64,000 nucleotides of DNA. Source: Spartobacteria bacterium. Its GTDB lineage: Bacteria; Verrucomicrobiota; Verrucomicrobiia; Chthoniobacterales; UBA10450. The notes under the pieces are model-generated. The model worked only from the letters and a program-made list of their open reading frames with translations, had not been told where the DNA came from and did no database searches. The translations under genes and the position numbers were made by a program. The stretch spans positions 124,001 to 188,000 of the forward strand of contig PMTM01000004.1 in NCBI GenBank assembly GCA_003167365.1, in the 5' to 3' direction. Below, one piece after another: positions 8,043 through 17,097 of this stretch (position 1 is its first letter; every line of letters begins with the position of its first letter).

Positions 8043-8732
8043 TTAGTCTCGCTCCTTTGTTTCTTGTTCGGGCTTCTCTTCTTCCTCGCCGTCGCCGCCT
8101 TCCTCGTCGGTCAATCCGAAGAGCGATGTAACTGATTGGCGAACGCGCGACATCTTGTTCTGCTTCTCGAGCTGCGATTGACATTCAACCGTGAAACGCG
8201 CGAACGGGATCGCTTCGAGCCGCATGCGTGGGATTTGTTTACCCGACATTTCGCATTTGCCGTACGTGCCGAGCTCGATGCGTTTGAGCGCCTGATCGAT
8301 CTCGTAGAGCGCGTCTTGTTCCTGCGAAAGCAAACTTAAGGCGAAATCGCGATCGTACGCATCCGAGCCGGCGTCGGCTTGGTGCATTCCGAAAGCGGAG
8401 GCCTCGCTGCCTTCAGCGCGCGAACGCAGCGTGTCTTGCGCGACTCCGGCCATGGAATCCACCATCGCATCGCGAAGTTGCAGAAGCTTATCTTTCTGGC
8501 CACGGGTGAACGAATCGAGCCTGCGCCCTTTATGATTGGACTTAATGAGCGCCAAAGGACTCTGCGAGCGATTAGAATTCTTTTTGCCGGCCGGCTTGGA
8601 AATCTTCGAGCGGTTCCCAGCGTGCGCTGCCTTCTTCGATGTCGGTCTCTTGGCCGAGACCTTGCGCGCCGGCTTCGCTTTGCGAGCGGCGGCCTTCTTT
8701 GCTTTAACCTTTTTCTTTTTCGATTTGGCCAT
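8043..8732 (-). CDS. DksA/TraR-like regulator with a degenerate zinc finger
   Basis: The first ~60 residues of this 229-aa protein are a Lys/Ala-rich basic tail, followed at about 75-200 by a DksA-like coiled-coil and finger. The finger reads [11 protein letters not shown]...FTVECQ, so the normal CxxC-x17-CxxC has lost at least two cysteines and probably does not bind zinc, as in the DksA2-type paralogues. An acidic C-terminal tail ([11 protein letters not shown]) follows. Family members bind the RNA polymerase secondary channel, often with ppGpp. The location just upstream of L33 and S18 suggests control of, or co-expression with, ribosomal genes. Confidence 0.82.
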   Translation of the reverse strand: MAKSKKKKVKAKKAAARKAKPARKVSAKRPTSKKAAHAGNRSKISKPAGKKNSNRSQSPLALIKSNHKGRRLDSFTRGQKDKLLQLRDAMVDSMAGVAQDTLRSRAEGSEASAFGMHQADAGSDAYDRDFALSLLSQEQDALYEIDQALKRIELGTYGKCEMSGKQIPRMRLEAIPFARFTVECQSQLEKQNKMSRVRQSVTSLFGLTDEEGGDGEEEEKPEQETKERD

Positions 8733-8737
8733 AAGTC

Positions 8738-8766
8738 AAAAGGCGCCCTGGGGGCGGCGCCAAAAA
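8738..8766 (-). terminator. Likely intrinsic terminator
   Basis: A GGCGCC/GGCGCC stem with a C-rich loop is followed on the minus strand by TTTT. It lies between the upstream ABC permease and the DksA-like gene, which it would separate into different transcripts. Confidence 0.55.
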
Positions 8767-8854
8767 TGGAGGCTTAATTAAGAACATTTCAACCAAGGCG
8801 CAAGCGGAGATTTCCCTTTAAAATCAGCCTGTCGTCCAGGGTTTTATGTCGATC

Positions 8855-9649
8855 TCAGGAGCTGGCGCTGGAGTAATGACGCAAGGCAAAACGCCAGAAA
8901 ACACGCGACAACCAGAAGGCGATCGTCGATGCGGCGATGAGGTGAAACATGAGCCAGGCTGGTTGCCCGAGAGGTTTGATGAGGATACGCGCGGGAATGT
9001 TAGCGATGATCACGACCGGAATGATCCAGCCGAAGACGAAGCGGAAGACTCGCGGATAAATCACATCGGGGTAGCGCGCGATGTTGAGAAAATTGAAGTA
9101 GCCGTAAACCAAGCCTTGGGCGCGGACGATCCAGAAACTGACGGCGGCCAGGCTGAGCATGATCGAGTAATGCACCGCGACGCCGAACACGAGCGCGGCG
9201 AGGTAGAGCAAGATCGACATCGCACTCGGCACGAGGCCGAGTTGCGCCAATGAAAAGCAAACGACCACGCCGCCGAGCCCGGCATTGATGACGCTGTCGA
9301 GACCGAATTGTTTGGTCGAGATGGCGAACTGGCTGTCGATCGGCAAGACGAGCAGCGAATCGAGTTTTCCGGTGCGAACAAGCTCGGGAAGGTTGGCCAC
9401 ATTCACGAAGAAGAAGGCCTGGAAAAGTTGTGCGATCATCTGGTGCGTGCCGACGAGGAGGACGACTTCCCATTTTGTCCAATCCCCAATTCGATCGACC
9501 TGACCGAAGATGATGCTGAAAAAAACGATTTGCCCGCAAAACCACAAGACCTCGACCACCATCCAAAGAATGAAGTTCGCCTTGAAACTCAACTCCCTGA
9601 TGAGGGAGTTGCGCAGCATGATCGAATAAATCTCTAGGTAGCGGCGCAT
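8855..9649 (-). CDS. ABC-2 type transporter permease (DUF990-like)
   Basis: A 264-aa inner-membrane protein with about six hydrophobic spans. The N-terminal MRRYLEIYSIMLRNSLIRELSF..FILW and the loop ELVRTGKLDSLLVLPID are typical of ABC-2 permeases whose operons usually hold one ATPase and two permeases. The second permease is at 11080-11895, and no ATPase gene is visible nearby. The substrate is unknown. A run of TM helices continues to the C-terminus RFALRHYSSASS. Gene 20-30 bp spacing typical of an operon is absent on both sides. Confidence 0.82.
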   Translation of the reverse strand: MRRYLEIYSIMLRNSLIRELSFKANFILWMVVEVLWFCGQIVFFSIIFGQVDRIGDWTKWEVVLLVGTHQMIAQLFQAFFFVNVANLPELVRTGKLDSLLVLPIDSQFAISTKQFGLDSVINAGLGGVVVCFSLAQLGLVPSAMSILLYLAALVFGVAVHYSIMLSLAAVSFWIVRAQGLVYGYFNFLNIARYPDVIYPRVFRFVFGWIIPVVIIANIPARILIKPLGQPAWLMFHLIAASTIAFWLSRVFWRFALRHYSSASS

Positions 9650-9871
9650 CGCCTCTTCCTCTCTTAATAATATGCCAAGTCAACCGTGGCCTTCATGAAA
9701 CGCTTTCTCCCGCTGCTGATCTCGATCGACGTGTTGCGCTACGAATAACAAAACATTCTTAACCGCGGATTACGCGGATGACACGGATAATGCCGACAGA
9801 TGAATCTGCGAAATCTGTGGATGCTGCCAAAGCTGCTACTGTAGCGGCGGTCTATAACCGCTGAAATTTCC
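9650..9871. repeat. Intergenic short palindromic repeats
   Basis: This divergent gap holds two short repeat-like stretches. Near 9763-9785 is CCGCGGATTACGCGGATGAC, resembling the arms found at 44384-44682. Near 9838-9860 is GTAGCGGCGGTCTATAACCG, a small palindrome. The rhodanese promoter must also be here but was not identified. Confidence 0.5.
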
Positions 9872-10243
9872 ATGGCAACTCATTACGAAGAGCTGGTCGC
9901 AAACGCGAAAAAGAACATCACTGAGATTTTGCCGACGGACGCGGAATTGAAATCGAAGAGCGGCGACGCGATAATTGTCGATGTCCGGGAAAAAGATGAG
10001 TGGGATGAAGAGCGCATTCCCGGTACCATTCATCTCAGTCGCGGCACCATCGAATGGAAGATAGAAGAAAAAATTCCCGACCTGAACACGACCATCATCT
10101 GTCACTGTGGCGGTGGTGGCCGTTCCGCGCTTGCCGCCGAGAGTTTGCAAAAGATGGGCTATAAGAATGTGCGCTCGATGGCCGGCGGGTTTAAAGCTTG
10201 GAAAGCCGCCGGGTTACCGACGACGAATAACTCCGCGTGCTGA
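9872..10243 (+). CDS. Rhodanese-like sulfurtransferase
   Basis: A single-domain rhodanese of 123 aa. The domain starts near IIVDVREKDEWDEERIPG (residues 34-51) and has the active-site loop CGGGGRS with the likely persulfide cysteine at 79, then MAGGFKAWKAAG at the end. A second cysteine two residues earlier (C77) could form a disulfide with it. An N-terminal ~25-residue helix precedes the domain. It probably moves sulfane sulfur in the cytoplasm; the acceptor is unknown. It sits alone with the M50-like gene on the plus strand, inside a minus-strand ABC transporter region. Confidence 0.9.
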   Translation: MATHYEELVANAKKNITEILPTDAELKSKSGDAIIVDVREKDEWDEERIPGTIHLSRGTIEWKIEEKIPDLNTTIICHCGGGGRSALAAESLQKMGYKNVRSMAGGFKAWKAAGLPTTNNSAC

Positions 10244-10292
10244 ATTGCACTTGTGCAACGATTTGTCATCTAAACCAGTCGTCCGGCATTCC

Positions 10293-11060
10293 ATGAAAAC
10301 CGATCGCAGTTTGCATCGCCATGCAACGATGGCGGCTATCTCGATCATCGCATTCATACTTGCGTGTGCCGCGCACGAAGTCGTTGGGCACGGCGGCATG
10401 TGCATGGTTGCCGGTGGTCATATAACCTTACTGACATCGGTCTATTTTCGTTCCTTAGGTGGCGGTGTGCTGACGGATGCGGCCGGACCGGTGATGAATC
10501 TCATCGTCGGAACCTTCTGCTGGTATTTTTTACGCAAATGGACAGCGCCACCGATTCTCTGGCGCCTCTTTCTTGTTCTGGCGATGGCGTTCAATCTGTT
10601 TTGGGGCGCTGGTTGTTTCATTTTGAGCGCAGTCACAAATACCGGCGATTGGGCATTTGTGCTGCGCCAGTTGGAACTCGAACCGGTATGGGTTTGGCGT
10701 CTGGTGCTCGGAGTGCTCGGTGTGTTTATTTATCGGTGGACGATGCGATTGGTCGTGTCGTATCTGCCATCCGGCGCACCGCTGTTCACGGCATACTTAG
10801 CTGCCGGTATTCTTTCTTGCATCGCGACGCTTTTTTTCTTTGGGCCGGTGACACCAGCACTGCGTGAGGCGGCGCTGGAAGGTTTCGGTCTTGGAGTCGG
10901 CCTGCTCCTGCTCGCGATGAACCGTCGAGAACAAAAAACAAATCCACCGCCTCCTCTCGCGGTAATAGCGGGATATGCGTGGCTATTTGCTGCGGCCGTT
11001 CTGACGGTAATCTTTATCGCGACTCTCGGTCGTGGCTTTGGAAGCGCGGGCGCGGTGTGA
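10293..11060 (+). CDS. M50-like membrane metalloprotease candidate
   Basis: The 255-aa protein is almost wholly hydrophobic, with 7-8 predicted spans. A zinc-site motif HEVVGH (residues 28-33) lies in the first span, and a second motif AGPVMNLIVG near 66-75 matches the N/DxxG-type partner motif of site-2-type (M50) peptidases. The rest does not match RseP and has no PDZ domain. The reading frame is open upstream to 10107 across the rhodanese gene, but the ATG at 10293 is the sensible start. Site-2-like proteolysis is inferred from the motifs only. Confidence 0.6.
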   Translation: MKTDRSLHRHATMAAISIIAFILACAAHEVVGHGGMCMVAGGHITLLTSVYFRSLGGGVLTDAAGPVMNLIVGTFCWYFLRKWTAPPILWRLFLVLAMAFNLFWGAGCFILSAVTNTGDWAFVLRQLELEPVWVWRLVLGVLGVFIYRWTMRLVVSYLPSGAPLFTAYLAAGILSCIATLFFFGPVTPALREAALEGFGLGVGLLLLAMNRREQKTNPPPPLAVIAGYAWLFAAAVLTVIFIATLGRGFGSAGAV

Positions 11061-11079
11061 CAGTCGGTTCAAGCCGAGC

Positions 11080-11895
11080 TTATCCGCCGACGGCTTGGTA
11101 GTGGCCGAGGCCGCGTTTCCACATGAAGCGTGCTGCCATCCACGAAACAACTAACCAACTTGCCTGGATCGACAATGCTTGCGCGAGTTCGGCGCCTTGC
11201 AGTCGCCCCATGAAAATCGCGATCGGGCAAAAGAGTTCGTAATAGAACGGCAACCATTTCATGACCAGCTGGACAGCCGGCGGCATAATGTCGATGGGAA
11301 ACATTTGGCCGCCGAGGAAATATTCGAATGAATAAACGATGAAAACGACGGTCGATATTTCGAGAATCCAGAACGCCATCATGGCCAAACTGTAGGTGAT
11401 GAAAAATTGCATGAACGCTGCCATCAAAAGCGAGATCAAGGTGTAAACGTAAGTCATCGCGTCGCCCGGCAGCGTGATGTAATGGCGAAAGTAGAGAAAG
11501 ATGAGCGCGATCGGCGGCAAGGTGACCGCGGTATAGACGAGACGGGCGCTGAGAAAAATGCTGAAGCGATAGGCGAGATAGCTCATCGGCTTGGTCAGGA
11601 ACGAATTGATCTGGCCCTCGCGAATGTCGGCGGCGATTTGCCATTCATCCTCCGTCGGCGTGACCAGGTTGCTCACGAGCAGCGTGAGCAAGTAATAATA
11701 AATCATCGAGCCGTAGTCGTAACCGTGCAGGCCGCCGCCGCGTTCGTGAAAAATGGCGCGCCAGAGAAAGACGGTGCCGGCGAGCGGTATCAAACCGAAA
11801 ATGGCGCGCAGGAAATAATTCCAGCGGTACACGAACGTGTTCTGCAACCCGATGTTGAAGACCGAAATGTATTTGTAGATCTTGGCGCTGGTCAT
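11080..11895 (-). CDS. ABC-2 type transporter permease (DUF990-like)
   Basis: A 271-aa membrane protein with about six spans. It contains the family loop AADIREGQINSFLTKPMSY (residues ~87-105), comparable to the VRTGKLDSLLVLPID loop of the other permease at 8855-9649. The two would form a heterodimeric export channel driven by an ATPase encoded elsewhere. Its ATG overlaps the pdxA stop region by 4 bp, so it is translationally coupled to pdxA, an unrelated metabolic gene. Confidence 0.82.
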   Translation of the reverse strand: MTSAKIYKYISVFNIGLQNTFVYRWNYFLRAIFGLIPLAGTVFLWRAIFHERGGGLHGYDYGSMIYYYLLTLLVSNLVTPTEDEWQIAADIREGQINSFLTKPMSYLAYRFSIFLSARLVYTAVTLPPIALIFLYFRHYITLPGDAMTYVYTLISLLMAAFMQFFITYSLAMMAFWILEISTVVFIVYSFEYFLGGQMFPIDIMPPAVQLVMKWLPFYYELFCPIAIFMGRLQGAELAQALSIQASWLVVSWMAARFMWKRGLGHYQAVGG

Positions 11896-12779
11896 GATTT
11901 TTGCGCGAGCTCAACCGCGAGCGTGATCGCGGCGATCATGCTGTCGGATCGCGCGATACCTTTGCCTGCAATCTCGAAGGCCGTGCCATGATCGGGGCTG
12001 GTTCGCGGGAAGGGGAGACCGAGCGTGACATTCACGCCTTCGTGAAAGGCGTGGAGCTTGAACGGAATGAGACCTTGATCGTGATACATGCAAAGCACTG
12101 CGTCGAATTCGCCTTCAACCGCACGATGGAAAACTGTATCGGGCGGAAGAGGACCTTCAAAGATTGCGGATTGCGGATTGCGGATTGCGGATTCTAGTTC
12201 GGCGATCGCCGGCGCGATGATTTCGATTTCTTCGCGTCCAATTTTTCCGGATTCGCCTGCGTGCGGATTCAAGCCGGCGACTGCGATGCGCGGTTCCGCG
12301 ATCGCGGGATTAGATCGACAGCGAAGAAAATCGACCAGCAAAAGACCGACTCGAACGATCTCCGATTGTTTCAACGCACGCGAAACTTCGCTCAACGGAA
12401 TGTGGGCGGTCACCAGCGCGACCGTCATTGTCTTGCCGGCCAGCAACATCGCGAAATTTTTCACGCCGCATCGATTCGCAAAAAATTCTGTTTGTCCCGG
12501 AAATTTGAAACCGATCTCGTACATTCGCGCTTTGTGAATTGGCGCGGTGACGACCGCGTCCAGTTCGCCGCGTCGAGTTAGCGTGACGGCTTCTTCAAGC
12601 GCAGCGGCGGCCGCCCGGGCTGTTTCCAGTGAAGGTTGGCCCGGCGCGCATTCGGGATATTTCCCGATCACCCGATATTCGGCCGACGCGGGCAGACGCT
12701 TTGAATCAAGCGCGGCGCGAACGATCTCGGGGCCGATACCGGCGGCATCGCCCAATGTGATGCCGATGCGCGTTAGCAT
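11892..12779 (-). CDS. pdxA: 4-hydroxythreonine-4-phosphate dehydrogenase
   Basis: PdxA oxidises 4-phosphohydroxy-L-threonine in the DXP-dependent pyridoxal-phosphate pathway. Family motifs are present: ITLGDAAGIGPE at the N-terminus, TAPIHKARM near 80, FPGQTEFFA near 95, the metal-site segment LNPHAGESGKIG near 170, and YHDQGLIPFK near 233. At 295 aa it is about 30 residues shorter than E. coli PdxA, mainly in the variable region after residue 40. A heptamer repeat tract (12162-12194) encodes the segment SAIRNPQSAI in frame, apparently in a surface loop before the EGPLPPDT motif. Confidence 0.93.
   Translation of the reverse strand: MLTRIGITLGDAAGIGPEIVRAALDSKRLPASAEYRVIGKYPECAPGQPSLETARAAAAALEEAVTLTRRGELDAVVTAPIHKARMYEIGFKFPGQTEFFANRCGVKNFAMLLAGKTMTVALVTAHIPLSEVSRALKQSEIVRVGLLLVDFLRCRSNPAIAEPRIAVAGLNPHAGESGKIGREEIEIIAPAIAELESAIRNPQSAIFEGPLPPDTVFHRAVEGEFDAVLCMYHDQGLIPFKLHAFHEGVNVTLGLPFPRTSPDHGTAFEIAGKGIARSDSMIAAITLAVELAQKS
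12162..12194. repeat. ATTGCGG heptamer tandem repeat inside pdxA
   Basis: About four and a half copies of the 7-mer (ATTGCGG) lie inside the pdxA frame and are read as SAIRNPQSAI. The same heptamer forms the inverted repeat between mreB and mreC at 54093-54181. Confidence 0.8.
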
Positions 12780-12829
12780 CGCGCATCTTCACCAACTCCG
12801 CCGCTTCTAGCAAGTAGCCGAACGGCGAG

Positions 12830-12855
12830 GCTCAACGTCCAACGCTCGATGTCGA
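12830..12855. repeat. CAACGTCCAACGCTC-type short repeat
   Basis: A short CTCAACGTCCAACGCTCGAT tract between pdxA and the surA-like gene. It resembles the tracts at 41278-41322 and 52801-52908. Confidence 0.55.
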
Positions 12856-12856
12856 G

Positions 12857-13837
12857 CTAAAAAGTTCGGATGAATGCCTTGGAACGCAGACTGGCGATCC
12901 AGCGTTCTTGCAAATCCTGAGCTTGTTTTTGAATCAGCTTCTTCTCGATGTCGTCGTGCGCTTCTGTGAGAGAGCGCGTTGCGCCGCCGCGCGTTTCTTC
13001 CACCTTCAGGATGTAATAGTTGCCACTGAATTCGACGACCTTGCTTACTTTCCCGACCGGGAGCTTAAAGGCGATTTTTTCGAGCGGTTCCGCGAGTGTC
13101 TTGCGCTCGATCCAGCCCCAGTCTCCCCCGAGCTCGCGCGAGCCATCTTCGGAATAGATTTGCGCCATGCGATCGAATTCTGCGCCATTGGCCAGTTTCC
13201 CAACAATTTCATCAGCCATCGCTTTCTGTGCGGCCGCACCGCCCTCATTGGCGTGGCTCGGGATCATGATCAGTCGAAGTTTAATTTCCTCCTTGGCGGT
13301 GAACTCTTCGCGGTGCGTCTTGTAGTATTCTTCAATCTTTATTGGAGAAACCGTCTTGTTCGTTTTGACTTTCTGGCCGCGCATGGCTTGCACAATAATT
13401 CGCTCGGATTCCATCTTCTTGAATTCGCCAAGCGTATAATTTTGCGCCTGAAGCGTTTTGACGAACGTGTTGCGATCGCCACCGAAATCTTCGCGGATGA
13501 TGTCGTGCATCTTTTCCTCAACGAAGTGGTCCGGGATTTGGAAATTTTCCTTCTTGAAGGATTGAAGGATCAATTGCCGATCGATCAAATCTTTGAGCGC
13601 AGCTTGTCGTGCTTCTTTGATTTTACCGATCAGCTCATCGTCCTTGAATTGCGAACGCAGTAACTTTTCCCGCGGCCCGGAAAGATCGCGCACTTGCGAG
13701 TAGGTAACGACCTCACCATTTACAATCGCGGCGATACCATCAACGATTTCCGGTTCGGCGGAAAAAGCCGCCTGAGAAAGCGGGGACGAGGCGAGTGCCA
13801 AAACCGTTAACGATGCAAAAATAGATCTACCAACCAT
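12857..13837 (-). CDS. SurA-like periplasmic chaperone / peptidyl-prolyl isomerase
   Basis: A 326-aa exported protein with an N-terminal signal peptide ending near AFSA (about residue 27). A SurA_N-type domain starts at VDGIAAIVNGEVVTYSQV, and one parvulin (PpiC) domain covers roughly 175-285, with LRLIMIP, FDRMAQIYSEDGSRELGGDWGW and FSGNYYILKVEE segments. E. coli SurA has two parvulin domains; this protein has one, as in the compact SurA/PpiC-type chaperones. Its role in delivering outer-membrane proteins is inferred from the family. It follows mfd by 6 bp in the same direction. Confidence 0.88.
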   Translation of the reverse strand: MVGRSIFASLTVLALASSPLSQAAFSAEPEIVDGIAAIVNGEVVTYSQVRDLSGPREKLLRSQFKDDELIGKIKEARQAALKDLIDRQLILQSFKKENFQIPDHFVEEKMHDIIREDFGGDRNTFVKTLQAQNYTLGEFKKMESERIIVQAMRGQKVKTNKTVSPIKIEEYYKTHREEFTAKEEIKLRLIMIPSHANEGGAAAQKAMADEIVGKLANGAEFDRMAQIYSEDGSRELGGDWGWIERKTLAEPLEKIAFKLPVGKVSKVVEFSGNYYILKVEETRGGATRSLTEAHDDIEKKLIQKQAQDLQERWIASLRSKAFIRTF

Positions 13838-13843
13838 ACGAAT

Positions 13844-16800
13844 TCAAAGTTTCTCTGTTAGCTCCAAAACTTCCCTTAGATGCGCTTCGATTCTATCGGC
13901 AACTAAACGAGGGAATCTTCCACCGACAAGTATAAAATCGCCGCGCCGGGTCAGCATTAACTTGCGTTCACGCACCTCAACCCGAGTAACGTCAGTCCTG
14001 GCGGCAGCGAGCTTGATTTCAGCGAGAAGGAACAAATTGTCAACCGCGGGCGGAAATTTGCCGAAACGGTCGCGCCATTCCCGCTGGAGCCGTTCCAGCT
14101 GCTCATGCGTGGTGATCTCCGCGAAATGGCGATAAGTCTGAATGCGCAAAGTCGTGTCCGCGATGTAGCTCGTTGGGATGAACGCCGGCACACGCTCCTG
14201 CGGCCCAAGCTGCACAAACTCCGCCTCGTTGGTCGCGACAAAATCAAGCCGAACATCGACCTCGAGCCGCAACCGGAGCTTTTCACCTTTGAGTTGGGCG
14301 ACCGCTTGTTTGAGCAACTGACAGTAAAGATCGAATCCGACCGCGACGATGTGCCCGCTCTGGGCCGTGCCGAGAATGCTGCCGGCGCCGCGAATCTCCA
14401 GATCGCGCATCGCAATTCGAAAACCGGCGCCTAACGAACTGTATTGCTTGATCGCATTAATTCGTTTGCGCGCCGCGCCGACCGTCATCATTTCGCGCGG
14501 CAAGAGAAGATAAGCATAAGCCTTGTGCTCGGCGCGCCCGACGCGGCCGCGGAGTTGATAAAGATCAGCCAGACCAAAACGATCGGCGCGATCGATGATG
14601 ATCGTGTTCGCGTTTGGAATATCGAGACCGCTCTCGATGATCGTCGTGCAAACCAGCACGTCGATTTTTCCCGCGACAAAACGTTGCATGACCTCTTCCA
14701 GTTCGTCTGCATCCATCTGGCCGTGGCCAATCTCGACGCGCGCTTCCGGGACAAGATCGACGATCTTATCGCGCATGCGCTGGATCGATTGGACGCGGTT
14801 GTGCAAAAAGAAAACCTGCCCCTGTCGCTCGAGCTCGCGCTTGATTGCGTCGCGAATAATTCGCTCGTCATAACCGCACACCACTGTCTCGACCGGCAGC
14901 CGATTGAGCGGCGGCGTTTCGATCGTCGACATGTCTTTCACGCCGACGAGCGAGAGATAAAGTGTGCGCGGAATCGGCGTCGCGGAAAGGGTGAGGACAT
15001 CGACGAGCTTGAACAGCTCCTTGAATGTTTCTTTGTGCAGAACGCCGAAGCGCTGTTCTTCGTCGATCACGACGAGACCGAGATCTTTGAAAATCACGTC
15101 GCCGGAAATGAGCCGATGCGTCCCGATCACAATGTCCACTCCGCCATCGCGCAGCAGTTTGATGATCTTGCGCTGCTCGCCTTGCGATCGGAATCGGCTC
15201 AGCATTTCGATCCGCACCGGATAGTCGAGCATGCGCTGGCGAAAAACCTCGAAGTGCTGTTGCGCTAGAACGGTTGTCGGCGCGAGGACGGCAACTTGTT
15301 TGCCATTCATCACGGCTTTGAACGCGGCGCGGATAGCGACCTCTGTTTTGCCGAAGCCGACGTCACCACAAATAAGCCGGTCCATCGATCGGGAACGTTC
15401 CATGTCGATCTTGCTTTCGGTAATCGCTCGGGCTTGGTCCGGGGTTTCCCGAAACGGAAACGAATGCTCGAATTCGACCTGCCATTTCGTGTCGGGCCCA
15501 AATGCGTAACCGGGCTGCGTTTCGCGCTCCGCTTGGAGCGCGAGCATTTTCCCGGCGTAATCGAAAACCGAAGCGACGGCATTTCTCTTTGCCCGCGACC
15601 ACTTCGCGTCGCCCAGCGAACTGAGTGGCGGAGATTTTTTGCCGACGCCGACGTAACGCGAAACGAGATACGCTTGTTCGAGCGGGACATAGAGCTTGGC
15701 ATCGTCCGCGAACTCAAGCGCGAGAACTTCCTGGGTTTCCTCCGTAGGCGACACGTCTGCCTCCACCGATCCCGGTTTTTTCGAAAGTTTGATCAGCCCG
15801 AGAAATCGTCCGACGCCATGCTCAAGGTGAACGACGTAATCGCCTTCGGTCAGTTCGCTAAAATCGATCTGCGCGCGATTGCGCTCGGCCCGGCGCAAGC
15901 GCCGACGGGCATGCGCGGCAAATCGGCCGAACAATTCCGCGGCGGAAAGAACAACGAGATTTGCCGCTGGAAAACAAAAGCCGCGAGGCAGTGTGCCTTC
16001 GACAAGATCGACGTCCTCCAATGATTTGTCCGCCGTTCCGATAATCTCGCGGAACCGCTCGATTTCACCCTCGGTCTGAAAATAAATCACGATGCGCGCC
16101 TTATCCTTGCGCCAGTCATTCAGTTGCTGGATGAATTGCGCGCGTTTCACTTCTGCCAGCATGAACTCGCCCACGGCGAATTCCCCGACTTGGCAATCCT
16201 GAAAGGCGCCGTTGAAATCTTCCGGGCCGCTTTCGATCCAGCCTTCGGTGATTTGAATTTGCGCATCGAAATCTTGATCCGATCCGAGGTCGATCTTGAG
16301 ATGATCTTTGCCAATGTAGTCGCGGACTTTCCCGCTTTGCTCTTCCGCGGAGCCAAGCAGGACATCGATTGATCGGAGATCGCGCACGGAAGTTTGCGTG
16401 TCGATGTCGAACTCGCGCATTGACTCGACGTCGTCGCCAAAAAACTCGACGCGCACCGGCAGCGTCGCCTGCCACGAATAAAGATCGACAATCCCGCCGC
16501 GCACCGCGAATTGTCCGCGCGTCGTGACTTGCGCGGCGCGCTCGTAGCCGGCACGGGCCAATCTTTCGAGGAGACTTTCCATGCCGGTACTTTTTCCCTG
16601 CTTCAATTGCATCGACGCCGATTGAAGCATGCCCGGTTTGGGGGCTGCTTGATCGAGACTTGCGCGTGTCGCGACAATCACGTGCGAGCTCGCTTGACGC
16701 TCGACCAGCGATAACAAGGCGAGGCGCTCGGCCGCGATTTCCGGATCGGGCAGAATGTTTTCGACCGCGGCAAATTCGGCTTCGGGGAGAAATTGCGCGT

Positions 16801-17041
16801 CGGGCAGCCAGTTTACCAAACTCTCATAGAGCAATTCCTGTGTGCGAACGCTGGGACAGAGAATCCAAAGTGTCTTGTCGATCTTGCGCGCGATGGCGGC
16901 AACAAGAAACGCTTGGGCCGGTTCGATGACATGGGAAAACGCGACCGGCCAAATTCCCTTATCGATCTTGCCCAGCTTTTCCGCGATCGGTTCAGCGCCC
17001 GCAGCGAGCGCGAGCAACTCATCATGTATCGATCTTCCCAC
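13844..17041 (-). CDS. mfd: Transcription-repair coupling factor Mfd
   Basis: Mfd removes RNA polymerase stalled at DNA lesions and recruits UvrA. The 1065-aa protein starts from GTG at 17041. It has the UvrB-like N-terminal domains (to ~330), the RNA-polymerase interaction domain beginning GDYVVHLEHGVGRFLGL near 405, the translocase with Walker A GDVGFGKTEV near 560 and the DEEQRFGV box near 660, then the helicase C half with QLRGRVGRAEHKAYAYLL near 840, and the C-terminal TRCF domain. It is slightly shorter than E. coli Mfd (1148), mostly in the linkers. It lies between the DAHP synthase gene and the surA-like gene, all read the same way. Confidence 0.96.
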   Translation of the reverse strand: MGRSIHDELLALAAGAEPIAEKLGKIDKGIWPVAFSHVIEPAQAFLVAAIARKIDKTLWILCPSVRTQELLYESLVNWLPDAQFLPEAEFAAVENILPDPEIAAERLALLSLVERQASSHVIVATRASLDQAAPKPGMLQSASMQLKQGKSTGMESLLERLARAGYERAAQVTTRGQFAVRGGIVDLYSWQATLPVRVEFFGDDVESMREFDIDTQTSVRDLRSIDVLLGSAEEQSGKVRDYIGKDHLKIDLGSDQDFDAQIQITEGWIESGPEDFNGAFQDCQVGEFAVGEFMLAEVKRAQFIQQLNDWRKDKARIVIYFQTEGEIERFREIIGTADKSLEDVDLVEGTLPRGFCFPAANLVVLSAAELFGRFAAHARRRLRRAERNRAQIDFSELTEGDYVVHLEHGVGRFLGLIKLSKKPGSVEADVSPTEETQEVLALEFADDAKLYVPLEQAYLVSRYVGVGKKSPPLSSLGDAKWSRAKRNAVASVFDYAGKMLALQAERETQPGYAFGPDTKWQVEFEHSFPFRETPDQARAITESKIDMERSRSMDRLICGDVGFGKTEVAIRAAFKAVMNGKQVAVLAPTTVLAQQHFEVFRQRMLDYPVRIEMLSRFRSQGEQRKIIKLLRDGGVDIVIGTHRLISGDVIFKDLGLVVIDEEQRFGVLHKETFKELFKLVDVLTLSATPIPRTLYLSLVGVKDMSTIETPPLNRLPVETVVCGYDERIIRDAIKRELERQGQVFFLHNRVQSIQRMRDKIVDLVPEARVEIGHGQMDADELEEVMQRFVAGKIDVLVCTTIIESGLDIPNANTIIIDRADRFGLADLYQLRGRVGRAEHKAYAYLLLPREMMTVGAARKRINAIKQYSSLGAGFRIAMRDLEIRGAGSILGTAQSGHIVAVGFDLYCQLLKQAVAQLKGEKLRLRLEVDVRLDFVATNEAEFVQLGPQERVPAFIPTSYIADTTLRIQTYRHFAEITTHEQLERLQREWRDRFGKFPPAVDNLFLLAEIKLAAARTDVTRVEVRERKLMLTRRGDFILVGGRFPRLVADRIEAHLREVLELTEKL

Positions 17042-17097
17042 CGCGAATGTTTCGCCGAAGGCGAGCGAAGTTCAATCCTGGTGGTGTCGGGCCGGTG

